A stretch of DNA of 64,000 nucleotides from contig NZ_LZIL01000009.1 of the NCBI RefSeq assembly GCF_001667075.1, positions 1-64,000 on the forward strand, written 5' to 3'. This document shows, piece after piece, positions 44,328 to 53,584 of the stretch (positions within the stretch are counted from its first letter, which is position 1; each line of letters begins with the position of its first letter). The notes beneath the pieces were generated by a model. The model was not told the origin of the DNA. It saw only the letters and a program-made list of their open reading frames with translations, and made no database searches. Both the position numbers and the translations under genes were made by a program. Origin of the DNA: Mycobacterium sp. 852014-52450_SCH5900713 (GTDB taxonomy: Bacteria; Actinomycetota; Actinomycetes; Mycobacteriales; Mycobacteriaceae).

Positions 44328-45907
44328 AAACCCGCGGCCTGGCCGTCGCGGCGGGGATCGCTAGCCGCGAAATAGCCGCCACCGAGCCGCCAGATCGCCT
44401 GGCAGCTGCCGAACTGGTTGTAGTCGTCCACGGCAACGAGGTCATGTCCGCGACGGCGAAGCTCGTCGAGCGTCGCCGCCGGGAAGCCTTTCTCGCAGCT
44501 CACCTGCATGCCTTGCACCCACCGGAACCGAGGACCGTCACACGCGGCCTGCGGATTCTGTCCATGGTCGGCGATGCGCACCATCACCTGTGTGTGACCC
44601 TGAGGCTGCATCGTTCCGCCCATCACGCCGAAGCTCATCACGGGGGCGCCGTCTTTGGTGACAAAGCCAGGGATGATCGTGTGGTAGGGCCGTTTGGCCG
44701 GCCCCACGCGGTTCGGGTGTCCTTCGGCCGCAGCGAAATTCGTCCCGCGGTTCTGAAGCGATATCCCGGTGCCCGGCACCACGACACCGGACCCGAATCC
44801 CATGTAGTTCGACTGGATCATCGACACCATCATCCCCGCGGCGTCGGCGGCGGTCAGATACACGGTTCCCCCGCTCGGAGCGCCCGCGGATGCCGGCCTC
44901 GCCCGGGCGCGATCGATCAGGGCCGCGCGTTGCCTCAGGTAGTCGGCGTCCAGCAGGTGTTCCGGGCGCACCGGCATGTGCTCGATGTCGGCGACGTAGG
45001 CCTGCGCGTCGGCAAAGGCCAGCTTCACCGCCTCGATCTGTAGATGCACGCTGTCCGCGGAATCGACTGGGAACGAGCCCATGTCGAAGTGCTGCAGGAT
45101 TCCCAGGGCGATCAGGGCCACTATCCCGTGACCGTTGGGCGGGATCTCGTGGACGGTGTACCCGCGGTAGGTGCCGCGGATGGTGCCCACCCAGTCGGCG
45201 CGGTGAGCGGCGAGGTCGCTGGCGCGCATCGCGCCGTCGTTGGCCACCGCGTGCGCCTCGAGTCGGGCGGCCAGCTCTCCGCGGTAGAACGCGTCGCCAT
45301 TGGTTGCGGCGATCTCTTCGAGGGTGGTGGCCTGTTCGGCGAAGCTGAACCGCTCACCGGGTTTCGGCGCCCGCCCGGCGGGCATGAAGGCGGCGGCGAA
45401 GCCGGGCTGCTTCTCGAACAGCGGGATCTGCGCCGCCCATTGCTCCGCGACGGTCGGTGACACCAGAAATCCGTTGCGGGCGTAGCGGATTGCGGGCTCG
45501 AAGAGCTTTTCGAACGGGAGCTTGCCGAACTTGGCGTGCAACTCGGTCCACGCCGACACCGCGCCCGGCACGGTGACCGCGTTCCAGCCGACCACCGGAA
45601 CCGCGTTGCCGCCGAAGTATTCCGGCGTCCAGGCCGCGGGCGAACGGCCAGACGCATTCAGCCCGTGCAACTGCCGGCCGTCCCACACGATGGCGAAGGC
45701 ATCCGAGCCGATGCCGTTGGAGACCGGCTCCACCACCGTAAGCGCGATGGCGGTGGCGATGGCCGCATCCACCGCGCTTCCCCCGTCGGCGAGCATCCGA
45801 AGGCCCGCTTGGGCTGCCAGCGGTTGCGACGTGCACACAACGTTGTCCGCCAGCATGGGCTTTCGCGGCCAGGCGTAAGGAAACTCCCAATCGAAGGGTG
45901 CCGTCAC
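44324..45907 (-). CDS. ggtA: Gamma-glutamyltranspeptidase GgtA
   Basis: An Ntn-hydrolase that cuts gamma-glutamyl bonds, for example of glutathione. It has 527 residues. The self-processing nucleophile is the Thr after SAGAPSGG ([12 protein letters not shown]), and the small-subunit motif [13 protein letters not shown] and [16 protein letters not shown] are seen. No signal peptide is present; the N-terminus [17 protein letters not shown] looks cytosolic, as in Rv0773c. I chose GTG 45907; the 25 codons before it (from 45982) lie in a repeated intergenic motif and would not add a domain. It is the counterpart of Rv0773c (512 residues). Confidence 0.92.
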   Translation of the reverse strand: MTAPFDWEFPYAWPRKPMLADNVVCTSQPLAAQAGLRMLADGGSAVDAAIATAIALTVVEPVSNGIGSDAFAIVWDGRQLHGLNASGRSPAAWTPEYFGGNAVPVVGWNAVTVPGAVSAWTELHAKFGKLPFEKLFEPAIRYARNGFLVSPTVAEQWAAQIPLFEKQPGFAAAFMPAGRAPKPGERFSFAEQATTLEEIAATNGDAFYRGELAARLEAHAVANDGAMRASDLAAHRADWVGTIRGTYRGYTVHEIPPNGHGIVALIALGILQHFDMGSFPVDSADSVHLQIEAVKLAFADAQAYVADIEHMPVRPEHLLDADYLRQRAALIDRARARPASAGAPSGGTVYLTAADAAGMMVSMIQSNYMGFGSGVVVPGTGISLQNRGTNFAAAEGHPNRVGPAKRPYHTIIPGFVTKDGAPVMSFGVMGGTMQPQGHTQVMVRIADHGQNPQAACDGPRFRWVQGMQVSCEKGFPAATLDELRRRGHDLVAVDDYNQFGSCQAIWRLGGGYFAASDPRRDGQAAGF

Positions 45908-45926
45908 CTTCGCGAGCGTAGCGCTG

Positions 45927-45968
45927 GCGTGACGCTCGTTGCCCAGCACCGCCCTAGCGTGACGCTCG
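45927..45968. repeat. Direct repeat of GCGTGACGCTCG
   Basis: GCGTGACGCTCG occurs at 45927-45938 and 45957-45968, 30 bases apart, between ggtA and the esterase gene. The reverse complement CGAGCGTCAC also occurs in the intergenic gap at 61847-61856. Confidence 0.55.
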
Positions 45969-45982
45969 ATGGCCAAACGCAT

Positions 45983-46885
45983 TCACGCCGTCAGCAGCGG
46001 CGCCATCCAGGTCAGCTCGGCGGGCAGCTGCGAACTCCAGAACTCCCCGTTGTGGCCGCCCGGCGAGAAACCGCCCGCAGGCGGATGGGGCAGTTGCGCG
46101 ATGAACTGTTTGGTCGCGGCGTAAAACGGATCGCCGTCGCCGCAATCGACCCGAATGGGAATCGACCCCAGCGCAGGCATCCCGAACACCGAATTCGCCG
46201 CGAAGTCGTCGGGCCCGTCGAAGGCACCAGGCGCAGCAGCGCCGGAGGAGAGCCACAGTGCGGGACTGACGGCGCAAATCGCCGCGGTGCGCGCCGGACC
46301 CAGCCGACCCCCCAGCAGCAATGCGCCGTAGCCGCCCATCGACCAGCCCAAGAACGCCACCCGCGAGGTGTCCAGGCCCTGGCCACTCAACATCGGGATG
46401 AGCTCGTCGAGCACCATCGCCCCGCTGTCCTCGCCGGACGCCCTCTTGTGCCAATAACTGCCGCCACCGTCGACGGCGATAACGGCAAACGGCGGCAGGC
46501 CCGCGTTGACGGCTTGGGCCAGGCCCTGTTCGACGCCGCCGGCCATCACCGTGGATGCGTCGCTGCCCTTGCCGTGCAGCGCGATGACCGGTCGCAGCGC
46601 CTTCGTTTGGCCTGGCGGTCGCGCGATGGCCCAGTTGGTGTTGATCCCGCCGCGCGCCGCCGAGACGAAGGAACCCGTCACCATGGTGGGCGCCGGCTGA
46701 CCCGGGGGGGCCGGTTCGAGAGGTGGGGTCGGTGGCGCCAGCGGCGCCTGGGTGCCGGCCGGCGACAGCGGCATGGCCTGAGATGGTCGGGGCTTGAACA
46801 GGATGTCGAGCGCGTACGTGCCCGCTGCTCCCGCGGCGGCGCCGGCGCCGAGACCCAGCAGGGCACGGCGGCTCAAGTCGGGCAT
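45983..46885 (-). CDS. Exported esterase (Rv0774c type)
   Basis: A 300-residue secreted alpha/beta hydrolase of the mycolyltransferase/esterase-D-like group. The Tat-type signal is DLSRRALLGLGAGAAAGAAG; a Pro-rich linker precedes the catalytic domain with VIALHGKGSDAS, nucleophile elbow GWSMGGYGALL, an acid in VDCGDGDPFY and His in SPGGHNGEFW. Rv0774c is described as an iron-stress inducible exported esterase in Mtb. I chose ATG 46885 at MPDLSRR; ATG 46897 and an upstream site at 46960 are alternatives. It diverges from the TetR gene by 86 bases. Confidence 0.88.
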   Translation of the reverse strand: MPDLSRRALLGLGAGAAAGAAGTYALDILFKPRPSQAMPLSPAGTQAPLAPPTPPLEPAPPGQPAPTMVTGSFVSAARGGINTNWAIARPPGQTKALRPVIALHGKGSDASTVMAGGVEQGLAQAVNAGLPPFAVIAVDGGGSYWHKRASGEDSGAMVLDELIPMLSGQGLDTSRVAFLGWSMGGYGALLLGGRLGPARTAAICAVSPALWLSSGAAAPGAFDGPDDFAANSVFGMPALGSIPIRVDCGDGDPFYAATKQFIAQLPHPPAGGFSPGGHNGEFWSSQLPAELTWMAPLLTA

Positions 46886-46971
46886 GGGGGCCATCATGCC
46901 ATGTTGGTTTTGGCGGACTGTTTGGCCGAAATGGCAATGCAGTACCACTTTGACTGGCACGATGGCTACTC

Positions 46972-47634
46972 GTGACGGCAGCAGTCACTCCGAAGGGAGA
47001 ACGTCGACGGTATGCGCTCGTGAGCGCCGCCGCCGAGCTGCTTGCCGAAGGCGGATTCGATGCGGTGGGTCACCGCGCGGTCGCTCGGCGGGCCGGACTG
47101 CCGTTGGCGTCTACTACGTATTACTTCTCGTCCCTTGATGATTTGATCGCGCGTGCCGTCGAACACATCGCGATGATCGAGGTGGCACAGCTGCGGTCGC
47201 GGGTTACCGCCCTTTCCCGTCGGCGCCGCGGACCGGAGACCATCGCCGAGGTGTTGGTAGACCTGCTTGTCGGCGACGTGTCCAGCCCGGGACTCAGCGA
47301 CCAGTTGATCTCGCGCTACGAGCGACACATCGCGTGCACCCGGCTGCCCGCATTGCGCGATACCATGCGTCGCAGCCTGCGGCAGCGCGCCGAGGCCGTG
47401 GCCGAGGCCGTCGAGCGATCGGGCCGCACGGTACACATCGAGCTGGTGTGCACGCTGATCTGCGCGGTCGACGGTTCGGTGGTGTCCGCGTTGGTCGAGG
47501 GCCGCGATCCTCGCGCGGCGGCGTTGGGGACGGTGGTCGATCTCATCGAAGTGCTCGCCCCCATCGATCAGCGGCCCCTGCGGTCGGCCGGCAGCGAAGG
47601 CGTCACGATGTACCCGGTGGCGAAGTCGCCGTAG
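46972..47634 (+). CDS. TetR-family regulator (Rv0775 type)
   Basis: A 220-residue TetR protein: ALVSAAAELLAEGGFDAVGH and RAVARRAGLPLASTTYYFSSLDDL form the DNA-binding helices; the rest is a helical ligand domain. The GTG at 46972 is the natural start. It is divergent from the esterase gene, a likely target, and its 3' end overlaps the convergent DUF429 gene by 67 bases. Position corresponds to Rv0775. Confidence 0.88.
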   Translation: MTAAVTPKGERRRYALVSAAAELLAEGGFDAVGHRAVARRAGLPLASTTYYFSSLDDLIARAVEHIAMIEVAQLRSRVTALSRRRRGPETIAEVLVDLLVGDVSSPGLSDQLISRYERHIACTRLPALRDTMRRSLRQRAEAVAEAVERSGRTVHIELVCTLICAVDGSVVSALVEGRDPRAAALGTVVDLIEVLAPIDQRPLRSAGSEGVTMYPVAKSP

Positions 47635-48314
47635 ATCGTCACGTCCGCCGGGCGGCGCTGCGCGTAGAGGGCCACATAGGCACAGACCACGGCGTCGACG
47701 GGGTCCTCGGCGCGGCGCAGCTCGCTTTTGCGCTCGGCAATGGTTACCCGCTTGCGCAGCCGAGCCCACTCTTCATTACCCGCTACCTGCAGGGGTACCG
47801 CGGCGTGCGCAAGCTTCTCTATGCCGTCCATCAGCAAGAGCAACTCGGATTTGAGCTGATCGACGCCGCGGCCGGGCTTGGCCTTGTACTTGAGGGTTCG
47901 CGCCAGCCGGAACAGCACCACGGTTGCCGGATGCGGGTAGACCTCGATGGCGCGCCGGCATGCCGGTGAGCGCGGGTCCATGTCCAGTCCCAACGCCCGC
48001 GCCAGACGCGCCGCGCGCGGGCCGTCGGCGAACTCCGGTTTCGCCGTGTTGGCCGGGTGCGCCCCGGCTTCGAACTTGCGGAAGTCGCGGTTGAGCGCCG
48101 CTTCGGCGGGACGCTGGCCGGTCGGGTTGGTCACCACCAGCGGCGCGTCGAATCCGACCACGCACTGCCCCTGCACGTAGGGCGACAACGCGGCGAGCAC
48201 CGCGGCGTCGTCGCCGACGGCGTCGATGTGCACGAGGCAGCCCCCGGCGTCGACGACCGCGACCCCCGTGGGATTGCGCCCGGCCCAGGCCAGATCGACG
48301 CCGGCGAAGTACAT
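47568..48314 (-). CDS. DUF429-family protein (Rv0776c type)
   Basis: A 248-residue protein with an RNase H-like first strand (FAGVDLAWAGRNPTGVAVVD) and conserved VVGFDAPLVV, IEVYPHPATVVLF and EDPVDAVVCAYVA, all typical of DUF429, a predicted nuclease-like domain of unknown role. Acidic residues in these motifs could bind metal. ATG 48314 gives the correct first strand; the longer frame runs antisense to purB. The overlap of 67 bases with the TetR gene means that one of the two 3' ends may be evolving as a read-through extension. Confidence 0.82.
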   Translation of the reverse strand: MYFAGVDLAWAGRNPTGVAVVDAGGCLVHIDAVGDDAAVLAALSPYVQGQCVVGFDAPLVVTNPTGQRPAEAALNRDFRKFEAGAHPANTAKPEFADGPRAARLARALGLDMDPRSPACRRAIEVYPHPATVVLFRLARTLKYKAKPGRGVDQLKSELLLLMDGIEKLAHAAVPLQVAGNEEWARLRKRVTIAERKSELRRAEDPVDAVVCAYVALYAQRRPADVTIYGDFATGYIVTPSLPADRRGR

Positions 48315-48350
48315 CCTGGCCAGGGTATGGCCTGCCGGATCGTAAGCTCT

Positions 48351-49775
48351 ATGTCTGTGAGCATTCCGAACGTCCTGGCCGCCCGGTACGCCAGCGCGGA
48401 AATGGTCGCGATCTGGTCGCCGGAGGCCAAGGTCGTCGCCGAACGCCGGCTGTGGCTGGCGGTGCTGCGGGCACAGGCGGAACTCGGGGTCGACGTTCCG
48501 CAGGACGCGATCGCCGACTACGAGCGGGTGATCGAGGACGTCGACCTGGCCTCGATCGCGGAACGCGAGCGCGCGCTGCGCCACGATGTCAAGGCCCGCA
48601 TTGAGGAGTTCAACGCGCTGGCCGGTCACGAGCACGTGCACAAGGGCATGACCAGCCGCGACTTGACCGAGAACGTGGAACAGTTGCAGATCCGGCGGTC
48701 CCTGGAATTGGTCTTCTCCCATGGAATCGCGGTGGTGGCGCGGCTCGCCGAACGAGCGGTGGGCTACCGCGACCTGGTGATGGCCGGACGCAGCCACAAC
48801 GTCGCGGCGCAGGCCACCACCTTGGGCAAGCGGTTCGCGTCCGCCGCGCAAGAGACGCTGATCGCGTTGACCCGGCTGCGCGAGTTGATCGACCGCTACC
48901 CGCTGCGCGGTATCAAAGGCCCGATGGGCACCGCCCAGGACATGTTGGACCTGCTGGACGGTGACGCGGCAAAGCTGGCCGAACTTGAGCGTCGCGTAGC
49001 CCAATTCCTAGGCTTCGCAACGGTTTTGACCAGCGTCGGGCAGGTTTATCCGCGATCGCTCGACCACGATGTGCTCTCCGCGCTGGTGCAGCTCGGCGCC
49101 GGGCCGTCGTCGATGGCCCACACGATCCGGCTGATGGCAGGGCACGAGCTCGTCACCGAGGGATTCGCTCCGGGCCAGGTCGGCTCGTCGGCGATGCCGC
49201 ACAAGATGAACACCCGCAGTTGCGAACGGGTCAACGGGCTGCAGGTGGTGCTGCGCGGTTACGCCTCGATGGCCGCCGAGCTCGCGGGCGCGCAGTGGAA
49301 CGAGGGTGACGTGTTCTGCTCGGTAGTGCGCCGAGTTGCATTGCCGGACAGCTTCTTTGCCATAGACGGGCAGATCGAGACGTTCTTGACCGTACTCGAC
49401 GAGTTCGGCGCCTATCCCGCGGTGATCAGCCGGGAGCTGGATCGCTACCTGCCGTTCCTGGCCACGACCAAGGTGCTCATCGCGGCGGTCCGCGCGGGGA
49501 TGGGGCGCGAGGCCGCGCACCATGTGATCCGCGAGCACGCGGTCGCGACGGCCCTGGCCATGCGGGAACAGGGCACGGAGCCCGACCTGCTGGAGCGGTT
49601 GGCCGCCGACGAGCGACTGCCGCTGGACCGGGCGGCGCTGGATGCCGCGCTGGCCGACAAGAAGGCGTTCATCGGCGCCGCCGGCGATCAGGTGGACGAA
49701 GTGACCGCCACGGTGGACGCGTTGGTAAGCCGCTACCCGGACGCCGCCAAGTACGCCCCGGGCGCGATCCTGTGA
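48351..49775 (+). CDS. purB: Adenylosuccinate lyase
   Basis: Cleaves SAICAR and adenylosuccinate, acting in both purine synthesis and AMP formation. Motifs: [33 protein letters not shown], the signature loop [15 protein letters not shown] with the catalytic Ser, and [19 protein letters not shown]. It is nearly identical to Mtb PurB (472 residues) from memory. ATG 48351 and GTG 48357 (giving [12 protein letters not shown]) are both possible; Mtb-type start corresponds to 48357. The stop overlaps the cyp126 start. Divergent from the DUF429 gene with 36 bases between. Confidence 0.96.
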   Translation: MSVSIPNVLAARYASAEMVAIWSPEAKVVAERRLWLAVLRAQAELGVDVPQDAIADYERVIEDVDLASIAERERALRHDVKARIEEFNALAGHEHVHKGMTSRDLTENVEQLQIRRSLELVFSHGIAVVARLAERAVGYRDLVMAGRSHNVAAQATTLGKRFASAAQETLIALTRLRELIDRYPLRGIKGPMGTAQDMLDLLDGDAAKLAELERRVAQFLGFATVLTSVGQVYPRSLDHDVLSALVQLGAGPSSMAHTIRLMAGHELVTEGFAPGQVGSSAMPHKMNTRSCERVNGLQVVLRGYASMAAELAGAQWNEGDVFCSVVRRVALPDSFFAIDGQIETFLTVLDEFGAYPAVISRELDRYLPFLATTKVLIAAVRAGMGREAAHHVIREHAVATALAMREQGTEPDLLERLAADERLPLDRAALDAALADKKAFIGAAGDQVDEVTATVDALVSRYPDAAKYAPGAIL

Positions 49776-51031
49776 CGCTCGCCGGCTCGCTCGCGGGGAT
49801 CGACTTCACCGATCTGGACAATTTCGCCAACGGATTTCCGCACGACTTGTTCGCCATCCACCGTCGTGAGGCGCCGGTGTACTGGCACGAACCGACCGAC
49901 AACACCCCCGACAGCGAGGGCTTCTGGTCCGTCGCCACCTATGCGGAAACGCTTGAGGTGTTAAAGGATCCGGTGACATACTCCTCGGTCACGGGCGGCG
50001 GCCGGCCGTACGGCGGTACGCTTCTGCAGGACCTCTCCATCGCCGGGCAAGTGCTCAACATGATGGACGACCCGCGTCACTCACAGATACGGCGCCTCGT
50101 CAGTTCCGGGCTGACACCGCGAATGATCCGGCTGGTCGAAGACGATCTGCGGGCGCGCACGCGTCGGCTGCTCGACGCGGTGGTGCCCGGGGAACCGTTC
50201 GACTTCCTGGTCGACATTGCCGCCGAGCTGCCGATGCAGATGATCTGCATCCTGTTGGGAGTGCCCGAGTCCGAACGGCATTGGCTGTTCGAGGCGATCG
50301 AGCCGCAGTTCGACTTCGGCGGCTCGCGCAAAGCGTCATTATCGCAGCTGTCGGTCTCGGAAAGAGACGCGGCGGCCGGCTCACGGATGTACGAGTACGG
50401 CCAACAGCTGATCGCGTCGAAGCGGGCCGAGCCGACCGACGACATGTTGTCGGTCGTGGCGAACGCGATGGTCGACGACGCGGACGCGCCGTCCCTGTCG
50501 GACCTCGAGCTCTACCTGTTCTTCAGCCTGTTGTTCAGCGCCGGCGCGGAGACGACGCGCAATGCGGTCGCCGGAGGGCTGCTGGCGCTGGCCAACCATC
50601 CGGAGCAACTGCGGGCGCTGCGCGCGGATCTCGACGCGCTGCCGACCGCCGTCGAGGAGATCGTGCGGTGGACGTCGCCGTCGCCGTCCAAGCGGCGCAC
50701 CGCCACGCGCGACGCCACGCTCGGCGGTCAGTCGATCGAGGCGGGCCAGAAGATCCAGATCTGGGAGGGCTCGGCGAATCGCGACGCCGCCGTATTCGAG
50801 CGCGCCGACGATTTTGATATCGCCCGAAAGCCCAACCCGCACTTAGGGTTCGGTCAGGGTGTGCATTATTGCCTGGGCGCCAACCTGGCCCGGCTGGAAC
50901 TGCGCGTGCTCTATGAGGAGCTGTTCTCCCGGTTCGGCGGTGTGCGCGTTGTGCGGCCGATCGAATGGGCCCGCAGTAACCGGCATACCGGCATCCGGCA
51001 CCTGGTTGTGGAACTCCTCGAGGAACGGTGA
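49772..51031 (+). CDS. cyp126: Cytochrome P450 CYP126
   Basis: A 419-residue P450 with I-helix [17 protein letters not shown], ExxR in [11 protein letters not shown] and heme loop [17 protein letters not shown]. It corresponds to Rv0778 (cyp126). The GTG start overlaps the purB stop (GTGA) and its own stop overlaps the transporter start, so purB-cyp126-TDT transporter are probably one transcript. CYP126 of Mtb forms dimers and binds azoles; its substrate is unknown. The fusion of a P450 into a purine operon is typical of this genus. Confidence 0.93.
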   Translation: MTLAGSLAGIDFTDLDNFANGFPHDLFAIHRREAPVYWHEPTDNTPDSEGFWSVATYAETLEVLKDPVTYSSVTGGGRPYGGTLLQDLSIAGQVLNMMDDPRHSQIRRLVSSGLTPRMIRLVEDDLRARTRRLLDAVVPGEPFDFLVDIAAELPMQMICILLGVPESERHWLFEAIEPQFDFGGSRKASLSQLSVSERDAAAGSRMYEYGQQLIASKRAEPTDDMLSVVANAMVDDADAPSLSDLELYLFFSLLFSAGAETTRNAVAGGLLALANHPEQLRALRADLDALPTAVEEIVRWTSPSPSKRRTATRDATLGGQSIEAGQKIQIWEGSANRDAAVFERADDFDIARKPNPHLGFGQGVHYCLGANLARLELRVLYEELFSRFGGVRVVRPIEWARSNRHTGIRHLVVELLEER

Positions 51032-52047
51032 CGATCCGACGCGCCGAGGCCGAGCCGACGCCGGACGTCTTCGCCGCGGTGATGGCGACAGGGATTCTGT
51101 CGATCGCTGCGCACAACCACGGCTACCGCTGGGTCAGTGACGCGCTGGGCGTCGTCGCCACCGTCGGCCTGGTGTTATTGGTGGTCCTGGTGGTCACGAC
51201 GACCGTGGGCAGGCGCGAGAAGTTGCGCTGGGATCTGACGGATCCCGATGTCACCCTTCGGTTGTTCACCTTCGTTGCCGCCTGCGCGGTGATCGACACC
51301 CGTTTGTCGTCCAATGTGTGGGTGCTGCGGGTGCTCGGCGCGGTGGGGCTTTCATCCTGGTTGGTGCTGATCGGCCTCACCGCACGGAATATGTTGGCGC
51401 GCCGCTGGTCGGCGCTGCGCGACCGCGCCCACGGCGCGTGGCAACTGGGTAGCGTGGGAAGCTCAGGGCTAGCGATCGTCATCGCCCGGGCGGCGTACCA
51501 CACCGGTCACCGTTGGTGGCTGACCGTAGCCGTGGCCGTGTGGGCGGCGGCGATCCTCTTCTACGGCCTGGTGACCTGGCTGATCGTGTGGCGGGTCGTC
51601 AACGAGCGCCAGGACCGGGACGGATTCGAGCCGGATACCTGGATCCTGATGGGCGGCATGGCGATTGCGACGCTGGCCGGCGCCAACATCCACCCCCTCG
51701 CCCCCGTGTGGCTGACCTGCGCCGTCCGCATCGTCACGGTCGTGACGTGGGTGACGGCCACCCTGTGGATACCGCCACTGATCTACTTCGGCCTACACCG
51801 GATCAGCAGGCGTCCCAACATGTTGCGTTTCGCCGGGGTGTGGTGGGCGTTCGTGTTCCCGCTGGGTATGTATTCCGCGGCCAGCTACGCCATGGCAGGC
51901 GAAATCGGCGAGCGGTCATTGCTAACGGTTTCGCTCGTATTCTTTTGGGACGCGTTGGCGGCATGGCTCGTTGTCGTCGTCGCTGGGCTAATGCTGCTCG
52001 GCCGCGCGCTGCTACAGCCGGCCGATCGAGATGCCGGCCGCGCGTAA
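51028..52047 (+). CDS. TDT-family transporter
   Basis: A 339-residue membrane protein with about ten hydrophobic segments, N-terminal [18 protein letters not shown] and [20 protein letters not shown], which fits the tellurite-resistance/dicarboxylate transporter family. GTG 51028 overlaps the cyp126 stop. Its 3' end overlaps the convergent membrane-protein gene by 36 bases. H37Rv, as I recall, has no gene between cyp126 and Rv0779c, so this is an addition. It might export an acid product; no direct evidence. Confidence 0.82.
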   Translation: MTIRRAEAEPTPDVFAAVMATGILSIAAHNHGYRWVSDALGVVATVGLVLLVVLVVTTTVGRREKLRWDLTDPDVTLRLFTFVAACAVIDTRLSSNVWVLRVLGAVGLSSWLVLIGLTARNMLARRWSALRDRAHGAWQLGSVGSSGLAIVIARAAYHTGHRWWLTVAVAVWAAAILFYGLVTWLIVWRVVNERQDRDGFEPDTWILMGGMAIATLAGANIHPLAPVWLTCAVRIVTVVTWVTATLWIPPLIYFGLHRISRRPNMLRFAGVWWAFVFPLGMYSAASYAMAGEIGERSLLTVSLVFFWDALAAWLVVVVAGLMLLGRALLQPADRDAGRA

Positions 52048-52632
52048 TTCGAGCGCGGCCAGCGCCCGGATGGTCAACGGATCCTCCCGGCGCCACCCAC
52101 CGACCGGATCCGCGCTGACCGCGGCGAGCTTTCCCGGCGGCCTGTTCGTCAGTGCCCGCAAGGCAAGGAGTTGCTCGCCGGCCGGGGTCGCGGCCAGCGC
52201 TGTCACCGTCAATTTCCGTCGAAAGAACCGCAGCCGCAGGAGAAGCCACGGCACGTCCGCGACGAGGATAGGGACGGCGGCGATGGCCATCGCCAGCAGG
52301 ACCGCAAGCCAGCTGGCCGTGGAGTCCAGGTCGTGGCCGGCACCCGCGAGATCGAGCGCTGCCTGGCTGGCAGAGTTCAGCGGCTGGCTGACCGCGTCCC
52401 CCACCAAAGGGATGTGCTGGGCGCCCTTGCCGGCCGACGCAAGGTTGCCGGCGATGCCATGCGCGCCGCTCTCGACTTGCCTGCCGGCCTCGGCGATCGT
52501 CGAAACGGCGTCGTAAACCGCCAGACCGACGAGCAGCCATATGGCGGTCCACAGGACGACGGCGAAGTCGCTGAGCAGCTGGGCCAGCAGCCGGCCCGGT
52601 CGGGTGGAGTAGGGCAAAAACCGCGGGGTCAT
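52012..52632 (-). CDS. Membrane protein (Rv0779c type)
   Basis: A 206-residue protein with two hydrophobic regions (VVLWTAIWLLVGLAVYDAV at about 25-45 and WLAVLLAMAIAAVPILVADVP at about 107-128) and a soluble C-terminus (LALRALTNRPPGKLAA). Corresponds to Rv0779c. Between the segments is an outer loop with Gly/Ser/His. No known function. It converges on the TDT transporter gene and diverges from purC by 64 bases. Confidence 0.8.
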   Translation of the reverse strand: MTPRFLPYSTRPGRLLAQLLSDFAVVLWTAIWLLVGLAVYDAVSTIAEAGRQVESGAHGIAGNLASAGKGAQHIPLVGDAVSQPLNSASQAALDLAGAGHDLDSTASWLAVLLAMAIAAVPILVADVPWLLLRLRFFRRKLTVTALAATPAGEQLLALRALTNRPPGKLAAVSADPVGGWRREDPLTIRALAALELRAAGISIGRL

Positions 52633-52696
52633 AGTCTCGATCCCAGCACAGCTCCCGACACGCGGCCCCTTCCCGGGTGCCCGATAGGCTAACCCG

Positions 52697-53584
52697 ATGC
52701 GCCCTGCACTGTCCGACTACCGGCACCTGGCCAGCGGGAAGGTTCGCGAGATCTTTTCCGTCGACGAGGAACATCTGCTGCTGGTCGCGACCGACCGGAT
52801 CTCGGCGTACGACTATGTCCTCGACAGCACGATCCCGGACAAGGGCCGCATCCTCACCGCGATGAGCGTCTTCTTCTTCGGTCTGGTCGACGCCCCCAAT
52901 CACCTGGCCGGGCCACCGGATGACCCTCGGATTCCCGAGGAGGTCCTGGGTCGTGCCCTGGTGGTGCGGCGGCTGGAGATGCTGCCGGTGGAGTGTGTGG
53001 CGCGCGGCTACCTCACCGGGTCTGGATTGCTGGACTATCAGGCGACCGGGAAGGTCTGCGGCATCACCCTGCCGCCCGGCCTCGTCGAGGCCAGCAAGTT
53101 CTCCGAACCCCTGTTCACCCCCGCCACCAAAGCCGCGCTGGGGGATCACGACGAGAACATCTCGTTCGACCGGGTGATCGAGTTAGTGGGCGGCGTTTAT
53201 GCCAACCAGCTGCGCGACCGCACGCTGCAGATCTATGTCCAGGCCGCCGACCACGCCTTGACGAGGGGAATCATCATCGCCGACACGAAGTTTGAGTTCG
53301 GCACCGACCGCGACGGCAACTTGCTGCTGGCCGACGAGATCTTCACCCCGGACTCCTCGCGATACTGGCCGGCCGAGGATTACCGGGTCGGGGTTGTGCA
53401 GACGAGTTTCGACAAGCAATTCGTCCGGAACTGGCTAACCGGCCCCGAGTCGGGCTGGGACCGCCATGGCTCGCAACCACCGCCGCCTCTGCCCGACCAC
53501 ATCATCGACGCGACTCGAGGTCGTTATATCGATGCCTACGAACGCATTTCGGGCCTGAGTTTCGACGAGTGGATCGGCGCATGA
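52697..53584 (+). CDS. purC: SAICAR synthetase
   Basis: Adds aspartate to CAIR in purine synthesis. Motifs: [27 protein letters not shown] (read in parts), [13 protein letters not shown] and the C-terminal signature [10 protein letters not shown] and [15 protein letters not shown]. At 295 residues it matches Mtb PurC (297). ATG 52697. Its TGA overlaps the ptrB ATG (ATGA), so purC and the peptidase are coupled. Confidence 0.97.
   Translation: MRPALSDYRHLASGKVREIFSVDEEHLLLVATDRISAYDYVLDSTIPDKGRILTAMSVFFFGLVDAPNHLAGPPDDPRIPEEVLGRALVVRRLEMLPVECVARGYLTGSGLLDYQATGKVCGITLPPGLVEASKFSEPLFTPATKAALGDHDENISFDRVIELVGGVYANQLRDRTLQIYVQAADHALTRGIIIADTKFEFGTDRDGNLLLADEIFTPDSSRYWPAEDYRVGVVQTSFDKQFVRNWLTGPESGWDRHGSQPPPPLPDHIIDATRGRYIDAYERISGLSFDEWIGA

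Noticed and set aside
45908..45982. Upstream extension of ggtA
   Set aside because: It lies in the repeated GCGTGACGCTCG motif and adds no domain; GTG 45907 gives the family N-terminus.
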